Assembly: GCF_024749045.1 (NCBI RefSeq)
Contig: NZ_CP087184.1
Location: forward strand, 868,001-932,000
DNA from: Pseudomonas sp. B21-028
Lineage (GTDB): Bacteria > Pseudomonadota > Gammaproteobacteria > Pseudomonadales > Pseudomonadaceae
DNA length: 64,000 nt
Direction: 5' to 3'
Of this stretch, positions 18,735 through 33,994 are shown piece by piece. Under the pieces are notes generated by a model. It saw only the letters and a program-made list of their open reading frames with translations. It was not told the origin of the DNA and did not search any database. Both the position numbers and the translations under genes were made by a program. The stretch's first letter is position 1, and every line of letters starts with the position of its first letter.

Positions 18735-20138
18735 ATGTCGACAGACAAGGTTTCTGTCCACGGCAGTTGGGCTAGCCGCTGGGTCTTCATACTCGCTGCG
18801 ACCGGCTCGGCCGTGGGGCTGGGTAGTATATGGAAATTCCCCTACATGGTCGGCGTCTACGGTGGTGGTGCCTTCGTATTGATGTTCCTGGCGTGCATCG
18901 CCCTCATCGGCGCGCCGGTGATGCTGGCCGAGACCCTGATCGGTCGCCGCGCCCGGCAAAGCCCGGCCAATGCCTTGAAGGTGCTGGCCCGGGAGGCGGG
19001 GCACTCACCCAAGTGGTCGTGGGGAGCCTTCGCCGGGATGGTTACGGCGCTGCTGATCCTGTCGTTCTACAGCGTGGTCGGTGGCTGGTCGCTGGACTAC
19101 ATCATCGACATGGGGCGCGGCGACTTTCAAGGCGTGGCGCCCGAGCAGGTGGGCGCCTACTTTGGCGGTGTCATTTCTGACCCCTTGAGATTGACGCTCT
19201 GGCACACGGTCTTCATGTTGCTTTCCGCCGTGGTGATCGCCAAGGGCGTGGTCGCGGGGCTTGAGCGCAGTCTGCGGATCATGATGCCGCTGCTGTTCGT
19301 GATGATCCTGGTGCTGCTGGGCTACAGCATGACCACCGGGCACTTCATGGAGGGCCTGCACTTCATGTTCGACTTCAAGCCGGAGAAAGTTTTGGATGGC
19401 TTGCTGCCGGCCATGGGGCATGCGTTTTTCTCCCTGAGCGTCGGGGTTGGCTCGATCATGATCTATGGCGCCTACATGCCCAAGAGCGCCTCCCTCACCA
19501 GGACGGTCGTCGGTGTCGCGCTGCTGGATACCTTCGTGTCGCTGATGGCGGGTATGGCGTTGTTTCCGATTGTGTTTGCGGCGGGCCTGAATCCCAGCGA
19601 GGGACCGGGCCTGATGTTCGTCAGCCTGCCCTTTGCCTTCGGCAACATGGCGTTCGGCCAGGTGATGGGTGTGATATTTTTCGTCCTGGTTGCCATCGCG
19701 GCCTGGAGTTCGGCGATTTCCCTGCTGGAGCCCATGGTGGCCTACCTGGTCGAGCGGACCCGGATCCGTCGCGGCTGGGTGACGTTCTGGCTGGCCTTCA
19801 CCTGCTGGTTTGTGGGACTGGGGACGGTGTTTTCCTTCAATATATGGAAGCAGGCCAAGTTTTTCGTGAACGAAGACGGCCTGTTCCGCCTCTACCAATG
19901 GGGGGCAACCGGAGGGCTGGATTTCTTCGGCGTGATTGATTTCTTTACATCACGAATCATGCTGCCACTGGGTGGTTTGTGTTTCGTGGTATTTGCAGGG
20001 TGGATCATGGGCCGGGAAGCCGTACGCGATGAATTGTCGCTGCGCAGCCCGGTATTGTTCGCCTTGAGCCTGTTCCTGATGCGCTACGTGGCCCCGATCG
20101 GCATCCTCGTGGTGTTTGCCACCCAGCTGTGGAAGTGA
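18735..20138 (+). CDS. Sodium-dependent transporter of the NSS (SNF) family
   Basis: A 467-residue membrane protein, divergent from smpB. The NSS signature [19 protein letters not shown] lies near residues 20-38, and about 11-12 hydrophobic segments follow. The unwound TM1 region that binds Na+ and substrate in LeuT-like proteins is recognisable. Family members import amino acids or related compounds with Na+; the substrate cannot be read from sequence. ATG 18735 fits the family start, although the ribosome-binding site is weak. It is followed 7 nt later by ratA. Confidence 0.9.
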   Translation: MSTDKVSVHGSWASRWVFILAATGSAVGLGSIWKFPYMVGVYGGGAFVLMFLACIALIGAPVMLAETLIGRRARQSPANALKVLAREAGHSPKWSWGAFAGMVTALLILSFYSVVGGWSLDYIIDMGRGDFQGVAPEQVGAYFGGVISDPLRLTLWHTVFMLLSAVVIAKGVVAGLERSLRIMMPLLFVMILVLLGYSMTTGHFMEGLHFMFDFKPEKVLDGLLPAMGHAFFSLSVGVGSIMIYGAYMPKSASLTRTVVGVALLDTFVSLMAGMALFPIVFAAGLNPSEGPGLMFVSLPFAFGNMAFGQVMGVIFFVLVAIAAWSSAISLLEPMVAYLVERTRIRRGWVTFWLAFTCWFVGLGTVFSFNIWKQAKFFVNEDGLFRLYQWGATGGLDFFGVIDFFTSRIMLPLGGLCFVVFAGWIMGREAVRDELSLRSPVLFALSLFLMRYVAPIGILVVFATQLWK

Positions 20139-20145
20139 CGCTTAC

Positions 20146-20589
20146 ATGACGACACATATTCAACGCTCGGCCTTGCTGCCTTATCCGGCGCAGGCGCTGT
20201 ACGACCTGGTCAACGATGTGGCGAGTTATCCGCAGTTCCTGCCCTGGTGCTCGTCCGCCGAGGTGCTCGAGAGCTCCGAGACCCATATGCGTGCCAGCCT
20301 CAACGTCGCCAAGGGCGGGTTGAGCCAGCATTTCGTGACGCGCAATACCCTGGTGCCGGGTCGGTCCATCGAAATGAACCTGGAAGAAGGGCCTTTCAAC
20401 CAACTTCACGGTATCTGGGTGTTCAAGCCGTTGGGGGAGAAGGCCTGCAAGATCAGCCTGGATCTGTCGTTCGACTACGCGGGCCCGCTGGTGCGTGCCA
20501 CGCTGGGGCCGTTGTTCAATCAGGCGGCCAACACCCTGGTCGACGCGTTCTGCCAGCGTGCCAAGCAGAATGCCGAGCTCAAGCGTTGA
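20146..20589 (+). CDS. ratA: RatA-like START-domain protein
   Basis: A 147-residue single-domain protein of the coenzyme Q-binding/START (RatA, yeast Coq10-like) family. The sequence shows the domain from start (IQRSALLPYPAQALYDLVNDVASYPQFLPWC) to end (LVDAFCQRAKQNAELK). Homologues were described as a ribosome-associating toxin in E. coli, while related eukaryotic proteins act with ubiquinone, so the role remains debated. It is followed at once by rnfH with a 4-nt overlap, the standard ratA-rnfH pair next to smpB. Confidence 0.88.
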   Translation: MTTHIQRSALLPYPAQALYDLVNDVASYPQFLPWCSSAEVLESSETHMRASLNVAKGGLSQHFVTRNTLVPGRSIEMNLEEGPFNQLHGIWVFKPLGEKACKISLDLSFDYAGPLVRATLGPLFNQAANTLVDAFCQRAKQNAELKR

Positions 20590-20888
20590 TCGAGATTGAA
20601 GTGGTGTATGCCACCGTCCAGCGTCAGGTCTTGCGGACATTTACAGTGCCGCAAGGCACGACGGTTCGCGCTGCGCTGGCTGCATCGGGCATTGCCGATG
20701 AATTCCCGGAGCTCGACCTGGCCACGTGTTCGGTGGGGATTTTCAGCAAGGTGATTGCCGATCCAGAGCGCCAGCCGGTCCAGGCGGGTGATCGACTTGA
20801 GATTTACCGGCCGTTGCTGGCGGATCCGAAGGAAATCCGTCGCCTGCGCGCGGCCAAGGCTGCTCAGGCCCGTAAGCCGAATCAATAA
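20586..20888 (+). CDS. rnfH: RnfH-family ubiquitin-like protein
   Basis: A 100-residue beta-grasp protein of the RnfH family. I start it at TTG 20586, which overlaps the ratA stop (TTGA) and gives the family N terminus MIEIEVVYATVQRQVL. Conserved elements are FTVPQGTTVRAAL, VGIFSKV and RLEIYRPLLADPKEIRRLRA, with a basic tail. The function is not settled; it is usually paired with ratA and, in some bacteria, rnf genes. Confidence 0.88.
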   Translation: MIEIEVVYATVQRQVLRTFTVPQGTTVRAALAASGIADEFPELDLATCSVGIFSKVIADPERQPVQAGDRLEIYRPLLADPKEIRRLRAAKAAQARKPNQ

Positions 20889-20910
20889 TCGGACCTGGAT
20901 TGCAGGCAAT

Positions 20911-20936
20911 AAAAAACCCGGCATGCCGGGTTTTTT
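20911..20936. terminator. Bidirectional terminator between rnfH and bamE
   Basis: A perfect 26-nt palindrome: six A, ACCCGGCATGCCGGGT core, six T. It serves both converging genes. Confidence 0.92.
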
Positions 20937-20947
20937 CATGTCGCAAT

Positions 20948-21472
20948 TTATTGCGGCGTGGTATCCAGCGGTTCTGGCGTCGGGACGGGGACGGTTTCGA
21001 CGCTGTCCACATCCTTCTGGATCTGGTCCAGCAACGAACCTGGCTTGACCGGTTTTTCCGGTTTCGCCTTCTCGCCGTTCTCGGCCGGCGTGACTGTCGT
21101 GCCGCTGTCCTTGCCCATGATGGCCTCGTCGCGACTCACGCCAGGCATGAAATCGCCTGACAGGCTGACGAGTTGATCATTGGCGTTGAAGATAACGCTG
21201 ATGCGCTCCTGCTGGCGCTCACCGCCGCCAGGCTGCAAGCTGTAGAGATAATCCCAGCGATCGGCGTGGAACGTGTCGGTCAGCAGGGGGTTACCCATGA
21301 TAAACCGTACTTGCCGGCGGGTCATTCCCGGGCGTAACTGGTCTATCATGTCCTGCGTCACGACATTGCCCTGCTGGATGTCGATTTTGTAAACCCCGGG
21401 GAATGAACAACCGGCGAGTGCGAGCAGTCCCACGAAGGTGAAACTGGTTAGCAAGAGCTTGGTGTTTTGCAT
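20948..21472 (-). CDS. bamE: Outer-membrane assembly lipoprotein BamE (OmlA)
   Basis: A 174-residue lipoprotein of the BAM complex that inserts beta-barrels in the outer membrane. The signal peptide ends in the lipobox LAGC (Cys22). The SmpA/OmlA domain follows (residues about 35-110, with [23 protein letters not shown]). After that comes a long Pro- and Glu-rich tail, about 60 residues longer than the E. coli protein, as is usual in Pseudomonas. It is divergent from fur, with a 97-nt shared promoter region, the standard arrangement in the genus. Confidence 0.95.
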   Translation of the reverse strand: MQNTKLLLTSFTFVGLLALAGCSFPGVYKIDIQQGNVVTQDMIDQLRPGMTRRQVRFIMGNPLLTDTFHADRWDYLYSLQPGGGERQQERISVIFNANDQLVSLSGDFMPGVSRDEAIMGKDSGTTVTPAENGEKAKPEKPVKPGSLLDQIQKDVDSVETVPVPTPEPLDTTPQ

Positions 21473-21569
21473 CGGTGGGCGACTTCCACTATCTTGGCTG
21501 GGACAACGTAAACGCCGATCATACCCGCATTAAGAGAAGCTGCGAAGCAGCATCGCGAGAAAGCTGACC

Positions 21570-21974
21570 ATGGTTGAAAATAGCGAACTACGCAAAGCCG
21601 GCCTCAAGGTGACACTGCCAAGGGTCAAAATTCTGCAAATGCTCGACTCCGCTGAGCAGCGGCACATGAGTGCCGAAGACGTCTACAAGGCCCTCATGGA
21701 AGCAGGCGAGGACGTCGGTCTGGCCACGGTTTACCGTGTTCTGACCCAATTTGAGGCTGCCGGCCTCGTGGCTCGCCATAATTTCGATGGCGGTCATGCG
21801 GTCTTCGAATTGGCGGATGGGGAGCACCACGACCACATGGTAAATGTGGAAACCCGTGAGGTCATCGAGTTCATCAGTCCTGAAATCGAAAAACTGCAGA
21901 ACGCAATTGCTGAAGAGTATGGCTTCGAGCTGATCGATCACCATCTCGTCTTGCATGTACGCAAGAAAAAGTAA
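21570..21974 (+). CDS. fur: Ferric uptake regulator Fur
   Basis: A 134-residue Fe2+-dependent repressor. The winged helix fills about 1-80 (LKVTLPRVKILQMLD, SAEDVYKALMEAGEDVGLATVYRVL). The dimer/metal domain follows with EHHDHM near residues 87-92 and HHLVLHVR at the end. The CxxC motif of enteric Fur proteins is absent, as is normal for Pseudomonas Fur. It is divergent from bamE and ends at a strong bidirectional terminator shared with recN. Confidence 0.96.
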   Translation: MVENSELRKAGLKVTLPRVKILQMLDSAEQRHMSAEDVYKALMEAGEDVGLATVYRVLTQFEAAGLVARHNFDGGHAVFELADGEHHDHMVNVETREVIEFISPEIEKLQNAIAEEYGFELIDHHLVLHVRKKK

Positions 21975-21982
21975 GCGTGGGT

Positions 21983-22020
21983 AATGAAAGAAGGCGACCT
22001 CAGGGTCGCCTTCTTTCATT
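21983..22020. terminator. Bidirectional terminator between fur and recN
   Basis: A perfect 17-bp stem (AATGAAAGAAGGCGACC at 21983-21999 and its complement at 22004-22020) surrounds a 4-nt loop TCAG. The A- and T-rich outer parts serve both directions. Confidence 0.92.
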
Positions 22021-22041
22021 TGGGTGATTGTCCCGGCTTCT

Positions 22042-23715
22042 TCAGGATTTCGCCGCGACGACCATTTTTTTCGCGTGGGCGAGGGATTCCTTGGTGAGAT
22101 CGATCCCTCCCAGCATCCTTGCCACTTCTTCAACGCGCTCGCTCTTGCTCAGCTTGGACACTGCGGTACGGGTGGCGTCTTCGCCGCGCACTTTATGGAC
22201 AAATAGATGTTGATGCCCTTGTGCGGCGACCTGAGGCAGGTGAGTGACCGTCAGCACCTGGCCGCGCTCCCCCAGCCTGCGTAGCAATTGGCCGACAATT
22301 TCCGCGGTCGGTCCGCCAATCCCCACGTCCACTTCGTCGAATACCAGCGTCGGCACGCGTGAGGTTTGCGCGGTGATGACCTGGATGGCCAGGCTGATTC
22401 GCGACAACTCGCCGCCGGAGGCGACTTTTGCCAACGCCTTGAGGGGTTGCCCTGGGTTGGCACTGACCAGCAGTTCGACCTGCTCCAGCCCGTTGGGCTG
22501 AAGTTCGTCGCCTGTGTTGGGGCGCAGTTCGATGGTGAAGCGTCCTCCCGGCATGCCCAGGCGCTGGATTTCCTGCTCCACCGCGCTGGCCAGTCCGGTG
22601 GCGGCCGTGCGGCGCAGTTCGCTGAGCTCCTTGGCTTTCTCCTGGTAATGACGGGCATAGGAGGCCAGTTCATCCCCCAGGCGCTCGATGGATTCGTCAT
22701 TGGCATTCAGGGTTTCCAGTTCTTCCAGCAGGCGCTGCTGCAGTTCGATGACGTCGGTGGGCTGGATGCGGTGTTTGCGGGCCAGGGTATAGATCGTGTC
22801 CAGGCGCTCTTCCAGGTATTGCAGGCGCGCCGGGTCGGCGTCGAAATGATCGAGGAACCGGTTGAGCTCCCCCACGGCCTCTTCGACCTGGATCTGCGCG
22901 CTGGTCAGCAGGTTGGTTGCTTCGCTCAGGGCACCGACGGAATTGTTCACGCTGGAGAGTCGGTTCAGGCTCGCTGTCAGTGCATTGAGTACGTTGCCCG
23001 AATCATTTTCGCTGCATTGCTCGACGACTTGCCGGCAGATGCCCAGCAGGGTTTCGGCGTTGGTCAGGTTCTTGTGTTCCTGCTCCAGCTCCTCCAGTTC
23101 ATTTTCCCCCAGGGCCAGGTTCTCCAGCTCTTCGAGCTGGTAGCTCAACAGTTGGTGGCGGGCACGTTGTTCGTCGCCGGAGTTGGAGAGCCGGTCCAGC
23201 TCCTGCCGGGTCTGCCGCCAGCGTTGGGCCGCCAGTTGGACCTGGCGGGCCAGGTCCGTGGCGCCGGCATATTCATCGAGCAGGCGACGATGGGTGTCGG
23301 TCTTGAGCAGCGACTGGTGTTCGTGCTGGCTGTGGATGTCGATCAGCAGTTCCCCGAGGGCCTTGAGGTCACCCAGGGGGCAGGGAGTGCCGTTGATGTA
23401 GCCTCGGGAGCGGCCTTCGGTGGTGATGACCCGGCGCAGGATGCACAGCCCATCGGTGTCCAGGTCGCGCTCGGCCAGCCAGGCGCTGGCTTCGGGGATG
23501 TCGACCAGGTCGAAGGTCGCCAGGATGTCGGCTTTGTCTGCTCCGGGGCGTACGACGCCGCTGTCGGCGCGATCACCCAGTGTCAGGCCCAGGGCATCGA
23601 GCATGATCGACTTGCCGGCACCGGTCTCACCGGTAATCACGCTCATGCCTCGGTCAAGTTCGAGGTCGAGGTGTTCGACGATGGCGTAGTTGTGTACGGA
23701 CAGGTGCACCAGCAT
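22042..23715 (-). CDS. recN: DNA repair protein RecN
   Basis: A 557-residue SMC-like ATPase for double-strand-break repair. The Walker A motif GETGAGKS lies near residue 30, a long coiled-coil region fills about 150-370, and the C-terminal half has the signature GGELSRISLAIQVI and the Walker B LVFDEVDVGIGG. It begins MLVHLSVHNYAIVEHLDLELDRG, the family start. It is divergent from the grpE heat-shock operon. I saw no obvious LexA box in the 240-nt promoter region, though it was only scanned by eye. Confidence 0.95.
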   Translation of the reverse strand: MLVHLSVHNYAIVEHLDLELDRGMSVITGETGAGKSIMLDALGLTLGDRADSGVVRPGADKADILATFDLVDIPEASAWLAERDLDTDGLCILRRVITTEGRSRGYINGTPCPLGDLKALGELLIDIHSQHEHQSLLKTDTHRRLLDEYAGATDLARQVQLAAQRWRQTRQELDRLSNSGDEQRARHQLLSYQLEELENLALGENELEELEQEHKNLTNAETLLGICRQVVEQCSENDSGNVLNALTASLNRLSSVNNSVGALSEATNLLTSAQIQVEEAVGELNRFLDHFDADPARLQYLEERLDTIYTLARKHRIQPTDVIELQQRLLEELETLNANDESIERLGDELASYARHYQEKAKELSELRRTAATGLASAVEQEIQRLGMPGGRFTIELRPNTGDELQPNGLEQVELLVSANPGQPLKALAKVASGGELSRISLAIQVITAQTSRVPTLVFDEVDVGIGGPTAEIVGQLLRRLGERGQVLTVTHLPQVAAQGHQHLFVHKVRGEDATRTAVSKLSKSERVEEVARMLGGIDLTKESLAHAKKMVVAAKS

Positions 23716-23875
23716 AAAGCCGCTCCCAGGCGTTAGGTCTGGTTATTTATACAGTGTTTTGTTTCGGGCTGACAATGCCCTCGCTTAGCTCGATTTGCTT
23801 GATGAAGCGAATTTCTTAGCGCGGCAGGTAATAGGTATGCAATTGCTTTTTGTAAGGTTAATTCGTCGGGCGCCC

Positions 23876-23903
23876 CTTGAAGCCGGAAAACCCGGCCCCA
23901 TAT
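23876..23903 (+). promoter_or_regulatory. Sigma32 (heat-shock) promoter for grpE
   Basis: CTTGAA (23876-23881), a 14-nt spacer and CCCCATAT (23896-23903) match the RpoH consensus almost perfectly. The promoter lies 53 nt upstream of grpE. The spacer contains a small hairpin (CCGG...CCGG). Confidence 0.88.
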
Positions 23904-23956
23904 ACGGGGGCAGAAGCGCGAGTCGAGCTCGCGGACGAAGTTGAGAGGAGAAAACT

Positions 23957-24523
23957 ATGGCTGACGAACAGACGCAGGATACGCAAAACCAAGAGGCCAA
24001 TCAGACCTCCCAGGATTCGGGTGGTGATCTGGCGGCCCGTGTACAAGTGCTCGAAGAGCAACTGGCCGGTGCGCAGGATCAGGCGTTGCGTGTAGCAGCC
24101 GACCTGCAGAACGTCCGCCGTCGCGCCGAGCAGGATGTGGAAAAGGCTCACAAATTCGCCCTGGAGCGCTTCGCCGGCGACCTGCTGCCGATCATCGACA
24201 GCCTGGAGCGCGGTCTTGAGCTGTCCAATCCGGACGACGAGAACATTCGTCCGATGCGTGAAGGTATCGAGCTGACCCTGAAGATGTTCCAGGACACCCT
24301 CAAGCGCTATCAGCTCGAAGCCATCGATCCCCACGGCGAACCCTTCAACGCCGAGCATCACCAGGCCATGGCGATGCAGGAAAGTGCCGACGTCGAGCCA
24401 AACAGCGTTCTGAAGGTTTTCCAGAAAGGTTATCTGCTCAATGGTCGTCTGTTGCGTCCGGCCATGGTCGTGGTCAGCAAGACGCCCGCACCGGTTTCAC
24501 CTTCTATTGACGAGCAGGCTTGA
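23957..24523 (+). CDS. grpE: Nucleotide exchange factor GrpE
   Basis: A 188-residue cochaperone that releases ADP from DnaK. The acidic, Gln-rich N terminus ([19 protein letters not shown]) is disordered. A long helix follows ([36 protein letters not shown]), then the four-helix and beta domain ending with the conserved [33 protein letters not shown] precedes the ATG. It is first in grpE-dnaK-dnaJ and controlled by the sigma32-like promoter just upstream. Confidence 0.97.
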   Translation: MADEQTQDTQNQEANQTSQDSGGDLAARVQVLEEQLAGAQDQALRVAADLQNVRRRAEQDVEKAHKFALERFAGDLLPIIDSLERGLELSNPDDENIRPMREGIELTLKMFQDTLKRYQLEAIDPHGEPFNAEHHQAMAMQESADVEPNSVLKVFQKGYLLNGRLLRPAMVVVSKTPAPVSPSIDEQA

Positions 24524-24546
24524 AATCGGGCGCAGCGGCCCCATTA
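24519..24546 (+). promoter_or_regulatory. Second sigma32-like promoter, in front of dnaK
   Basis: CTTGAA (24519-24524, overlapping the grpE stop), a 14-nt spacer and CCCCATTA (24539-24546) repeat the pattern of the grpE promoter with the same spacer length. The start of dnaK is 78 nt downstream. This would let dnaK be induced independently of grpE. Confidence 0.75.
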
Positions 24547-24624
24547 AGAAGTCAAGCGTTTAAGTGCTACCGCGGTTAGCCACCACTGCCGCGGCAACAA
24601 AATCCAAGTTCCGGGAGAGTTAAC

Positions 24625-26541
<1,917 letters not shown>

Positions 26542-26598
26542 TCGCTTGTTGGTCGGCCGGTTGACTGCGTTTGTGCGGTGGCTGGTAGGATGTCGCCG

Positions 26599-26618
26599 CG
26601 CGGGAGCTTGCTCCCGCG
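26599..26618. repeat. REP-like hairpin between dnaK and dnaJ
   Basis: CGCGGGAG, CTTG, CTCCCGCG form a perfect 8-bp (or 9-bp) stem with a tiny loop. It sits in the 285-nt dnaK-dnaJ spacer. It resembles short REP-type sequences and could stabilise or partly end the dnaK transcript. The rest of the spacer holds no gene that I can support. Confidence 0.6.
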
Positions 26619-26826
26619 TTGGCGTGTCTGGAATCCATGAATTTTTACAGCATGCGACAGCGTTCGGATGCTGGTGGCGTGATCGGGAAAGCTCCTGCTT
26701 TTCGTATGACGCCTTAGACCAGGATCGTTGAATCGACGTGGTTGGGTCCGGGCCTGTATGGGGCTCAACGAGTTGGGCGAGGCTCAGGAGGGCTTTGCCG
26801 GACGTCCTATAAGAGTGCAAAGACTA

Positions 26827-27951
26827 ATGGCAAAGCGTGATTTCTACGAAGTATTGGGTGTCGAGCGGGGGGCCAGCGAGGCGGATCTGAAAAAAGCCTA
26901 TCGTCGCCTGGCGATGAAGCACCACCCGGACCGTAATCCCGGCGACAAAGCGTCGGAAGAGATGTTCAAGGAAGCCAACGAGGCTTACGAAGTACTGTCC
27001 GACTCCAGCAAGCGCGCGGCTTACGATCAGTACGGGCATGCCGGTGTCGACCCGAGCATGGGTGGCGGCGGTGCCGGTTTTGGCGGCCAGAACTTCTCCG
27101 ACATCTTTGGCGATGTGTTCAGCGACTTCTTCGGTGGCGGTCGCGGCGGTGCCCGTGGTGGCGCCCAGCGTGGCAGCGACTTGCGCTACACGCTGGAGTT
27201 GAACCTGGAAGAGGCGGTGCGTGGCACGACCGTCAATATCCGCGTGCCGACGCTGGTCAATTGCAAGCCGTGTGATGGTTCGGGCGCCAAGAAGGGCTCC
27301 TCGCCTGTCACTTGCCCGACCTGCGGCGGTATCGGTCAGGTTCGCATGCAGCAGGGCTTCTTCTCGGTGCAGCAGACCTGCCCGCGTTGCCATGGCCAGG
27401 GCAAGATCATTTCCGATCCATGCGATTCCTGCCATGGCGAAGGACGCGTTGAGGAATACAAGACCTTGTCGGTGAAAGTGCCGGCCGGCGTCGATACCGG
27501 TGACCGCATTCGCCTGTCCGGCGAAGGCGAGGCGGGTGCCCAGGGCGGCCCGACCGGCGACCTGTATGTGGTCATCAACGTGCGTGAGCACTCGATTTTC
27601 CAGCGTGACGGCAAGCACCTGTTCTGCGAAGTGCCGATCGGTTTCGTCGATGCCGCGTTGGGTGGTGAGCTGGAGATTCCGACGCTCGACGGCCGCGTGA
27701 AGCTGAAGATTCCTGAGGGCACGCAGACCGGCAAGCAGTTCCGGATCCGTGGCAAGGGCGTCGCGCCTGTGCGCGGTGGCGGTGCGGGTGACCTGATGTG
27801 CCGCGTTGCGGTCGAGACGCCGGTCAACCTGAGCCGGCGCCAGCGTGAGTTGCTGGAAGAGTTCCGCAGTTCGCTGGCGGACGACAACAGCCACTCGCCG
27901 AAAACCACCGGTTGGTTCGAAGGCGTGAAGCGCTTCTTCGGCGATCTGTAA
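26827..27951 (+). CDS. dnaJ: Chaperone DnaJ (Hsp40)
   Basis: A 374-residue type I J-protein. The J domain (1-70) has the HPD motif in [12 protein letters not shown] Gly/Phe-rich linker ([27 protein letters not shown]) follows, though its copies are broken here for brevity: GGGGAGFGG, then FSDFFGGG. Four zinc-finger repeats are seen: [24 protein letters not shown] and [11 protein letters not shown] 26827 is the family start [11 protein letters not shown]; an upstream in-frame ATG adds unrelated residues. It is followed 9 nt later by dapB. Confidence 0.97.
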   Translation: MAKRDFYEVLGVERGASEADLKKAYRRLAMKHHPDRNPGDKASEEMFKEANEAYEVLSDSSKRAAYDQYGHAGVDPSMGGGGAGFGGQNFSDIFGDVFSDFFGGGRGGARGGAQRGSDLRYTLELNLEEAVRGTTVNIRVPTLVNCKPCDGSGAKKGSSPVTCPTCGGIGQVRMQQGFFSVQQTCPRCHGQGKIISDPCDSCHGEGRVEEYKTLSVKVPAGVDTGDRIRLSGEGEAGAQGGPTGDLYVVINVREHSIFQRDGKHLFCEVPIGFVDAALGGELEIPTLDGRVKLKIPEGTQTGKQFRIRGKGVAPVRGGGAGDLMCRVAVETPVNLSRRQRELLEEFRSSLADDNSHSPKTTGWFEGVKRFFGDL

Positions 27952-28767
<816 letters not shown>

Positions 28768-28780
28768 TGTCAATGAGAGC

Positions 28781-28808
28781 GGGGTTCAGGGTATACTGGA
28801 CCCCGTTT
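28781..28808 (+). terminator. Terminator-like hairpin after dapB
   Basis: GGGGTTCAG (28781-28789) pairs with CTGGACCCC (28796-28804; one G-T pair) and is followed by GTTTT. The loop and 3' arm contain GGTATACT, which also looks like a -10 box, so the site could serve as terminator, as promoter for carA, or as both. Confidence 0.55.
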
Positions 28809-28862
28809 TGCACCGCTTCGCGACGCCCTGTCGCATTCCCCTGTCTTTAAGGCTCATTAGCG

Positions 28863-28889
28863 GTGGACCAAAAAAGCCTTTTTCTGTAA
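28863..28889 (+). other. Candidate leader peptide ORF in front of carA (MDQKSLFL)
   Basis: GTG at 28863 opens an eight-codon frame ending in TAA at 28887-28889; AAGG lies 10 nt upstream. The start codon region GTGGAC pairs with GTCCAC at 28906-28911, so translation would change folding of the RNA ahead of the terminator at 28937. This is a weak call based on position alone. Confidence 0.3.
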
Positions 28890-28936
28890 GCTACAGCTTT
28901 AGTGTGTCCACTAAAAGCGCGCAGAATAATTCAGTG

Positions 28937-28978
28937 AAAAAAGCGGGGTGACGTGTCCATACGTCACTCCGCTTTTTT
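28937..28978 (+). terminator. Attenuator-like terminator in the carA leader
   Basis: Six A and GCGGGGTGACGT (28937-28954) pair with ACGTCACTCCGC and six T (28961-28978) around a 6-nt loop, with one G-T pair. The hairpin ends 45 nt before the carA start codon. A full terminator in front of a biosynthetic operon implies attenuation, which fits pyrimidine or arginine control of carAB. Confidence 0.8.
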
Positions 28979-29023
28979 ACAACCTGCGATCGCCCTTTCA
29001 GGCTTTATTTACGGGAGGTCTTC

Positions 29024-30160
29024 TTGACTAAGCCAGCCATACTCGCCCTTGCTGATGGCAGCATTTTTCGCGGCGAAGCCATTGGAGCCGACGGTCAGAC
29101 CGTTGGTGAGGTGGTGTTTAACACCGCAATGACCGGCTATCAGGAAATTCTTACCGATCCTTCCTACGCCCAGCAAATCGTTACCCTGACTTATCCGCAC
29201 ATCGGCAACACCGGCACTACGCCGGAAGATGCCGAGTCCGACCGCGTCTGGGCTGCCGGCCTGGTCATCCGCGACCTGCCGCTGGTTGCGAGCAACTGGC
29301 GTAACACGATGTCCCTGTCCGATTACCTGAAAGCCAACAACGTCGTGGCGATCGCTGGTATCGACACCCGTCGCCTGACCCGTATCCTGCGGGAGAAGGG
29401 TGCGCAGAACGGCTGCATCATGGCCGGCGACAATATCTCCGAAGCAGCCGCCATCGCCGCCGCCCAGGGTTTCCCGGGTCTCAAGGGCATGGACCTGGCG
29501 AAAGTCGTCAGCACCCAGAAGCAGTACGAGTGGCGTTCCTCGGTCTGGAACCTGAAGACCGACAGCCACCCAACGATCGAAGCGTCCGAGCTGCCGTATC
29601 ACGTGGTTGCCTACGACTACGGCGTCAAGGTGAACATCCTGCGCATGCTGGTCGAGCGCGGTTGCCGCGTGACCGTGGTGCCAGCGCAAACCCCTGCGGC
29701 TGACGTGCTGGCCCTCAACCCCGATGGCGTGTTCCTGTCCAACGGCCCGGGTGACCCTGAGCCTTGCGACTACGCGATCCAGGCGATCAAGGATGTGCTG
29801 GAAACCGAGATCCCGGTGTTCGGCATCTGCCTCGGTCACCAACTGCTGGCTCTGGCGTCGGGCGCCAAGACCCTGAAAATGGGGCATGGTCATCACGGTG
29901 CCAACCACCCGGTCCAGGACCTGGACACCGGTGTAGTGATGATTACCAGTCAGAACCACGGCTTCGCAGTGGATGAAGCGACCCTGCCGGCCAACGTGCG
30001 CGCGATCCATAAGTCGCTGTTCGACGGTACGCTGCAAGGCATCGAGCGCACCGACAAGAGCGCGTTCAGCTTCCAGGGCCACCCTGAAGCGAGCCCGGGC
30101 CCGAACGATGTGGCGCCGCTGTTCGATCGCTTCATCAATGAGATGGCCAAGCGACGCTGA
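29024..30160 (+). CDS. carA: Carbamoyl-phosphate synthase small subunit
   Basis: A 378-residue glutamine amidotransferase subunit that supplies ammonia to CarB for carbamoyl phosphate (pyrimidines and arginine). It starts at TTG 29024, 6 nt after GGGAGG, giving [13 protein letters not shown]. The class I amidotransferase domain covers about 190-370 with the nucleophile in [10 protein letters not shown] and the His-Glu pair in [14 protein letters not shown] terminator-like hairpin in its leader suggests attenuation. In P. aeruginosa an extra gene separates carA and carB; here only 105 nt do. Confidence 0.97.
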   Translation: MTKPAILALADGSIFRGEAIGADGQTVGEVVFNTAMTGYQEILTDPSYAQQIVTLTYPHIGNTGTTPEDAESDRVWAAGLVIRDLPLVASNWRNTMSLSDYLKANNVVAIAGIDTRRLTRILREKGAQNGCIMAGDNISEAAAIAAAQGFPGLKGMDLAKVVSTQKQYEWRSSVWNLKTDSHPTIEASELPYHVVAYDYGVKVNILRMLVERGCRVTVVPAQTPAADVLALNPDGVFLSNGPGDPEPCDYAIQAIKDVLETEIPVFGICLGHQLLALASGAKTLKMGHGHHGANHPVQDLDTGVVMITSQNHGFAVDEATLPANVRAIHKSLFDGTLQGIERTDKSAFSFQGHPEASPGPNDVAPLFDRFINEMAKRR

Positions 30161-30265
30161 CCGCGTGAAGCCCGAGGGCGGCCCCGAGTGCGGCGGCCCC
30201 CGCGGGCGCTTCAAAGATTGTTCGACGGCCTAGCCGACTGACCTGCGGATTTGAGTGACAAACCC

Positions 30266-33483
<3,218 letters not shown>

Positions 33484-33487
<4 letters not shown>

Positions 33488-33966
33488 GCATAACCAAGTA
33501 CCCGATGACTGTTCAGGGCGCGAAGGCCCTGGAAGAAGAGCACGCTTTCCTGACCAAGGTCGAGCGCCCGCGCTTGAGCCAGGCCATTGGTGAAGCGCGT
33601 GAGCTGGGCGATCTCAAGGAAAACGCCGAATACCATGCCGCTCGTGAAGAGCAGGGCATGGTCGAGGCGCGGGTGCGTGACATTGAAGGTCGCATGCAGA
33701 ACGCAGTGATCATTGACGTCACCACCATCCCCCACACCGGCAAGGTGATCTTCGGCACCACCGTGGAAATCGCCAACGTCGAGACAGATGAAAGCGTCAC
33801 TTACCAGATCGTGGGTGAGGATGAAGCTGACATCAAGCTGGGCAAGATTTCCGTCGGTTCACCGATCGCTCGTGCCTTGATTGCCAAGGAAGAGGGCGAT
33901 GTGGTGGCAGTGAAGACGCCCGGTGGCGTCATCGAGTATGAGATTGTCGAAGTCCGCCACGTCTGA
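33484..33966 (+). CDS. greA: Transcription elongation factor GreA
   Basis: A 160-residue factor that rescues backtracked RNA polymerase by inserting its coiled coil into the secondary channel. The coiled coil fills residues 5-77 with the acidic tip [18 protein letters not shown]. The C-terminal FKBP-like domain carries [16 protein letters not shown] and [13 protein letters not shown]. Its start overlaps the carB stop by 4 nt. A hairpin follows the stop codon. carA-carB-greA is the usual Pseudomonas order. Confidence 0.97.
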
Positions 33967-33971
33967 ACGAA

Positions 33972-33994
33972 GGCGCCCGCTGCGTGCGGGCGCC
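33972..33994 (+). terminator. GC-rich hairpin directly in front of the DUF4149 start codon
   Basis: GGCGCCCGC (33972-33980) and GCGGGCGCC (33986-33994) form a perfect 9-bp stem ending at the base before ATG 33995. It has no T-run. It could be a partial terminator for greA or could control initiation of the next gene. Confidence 0.5.
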
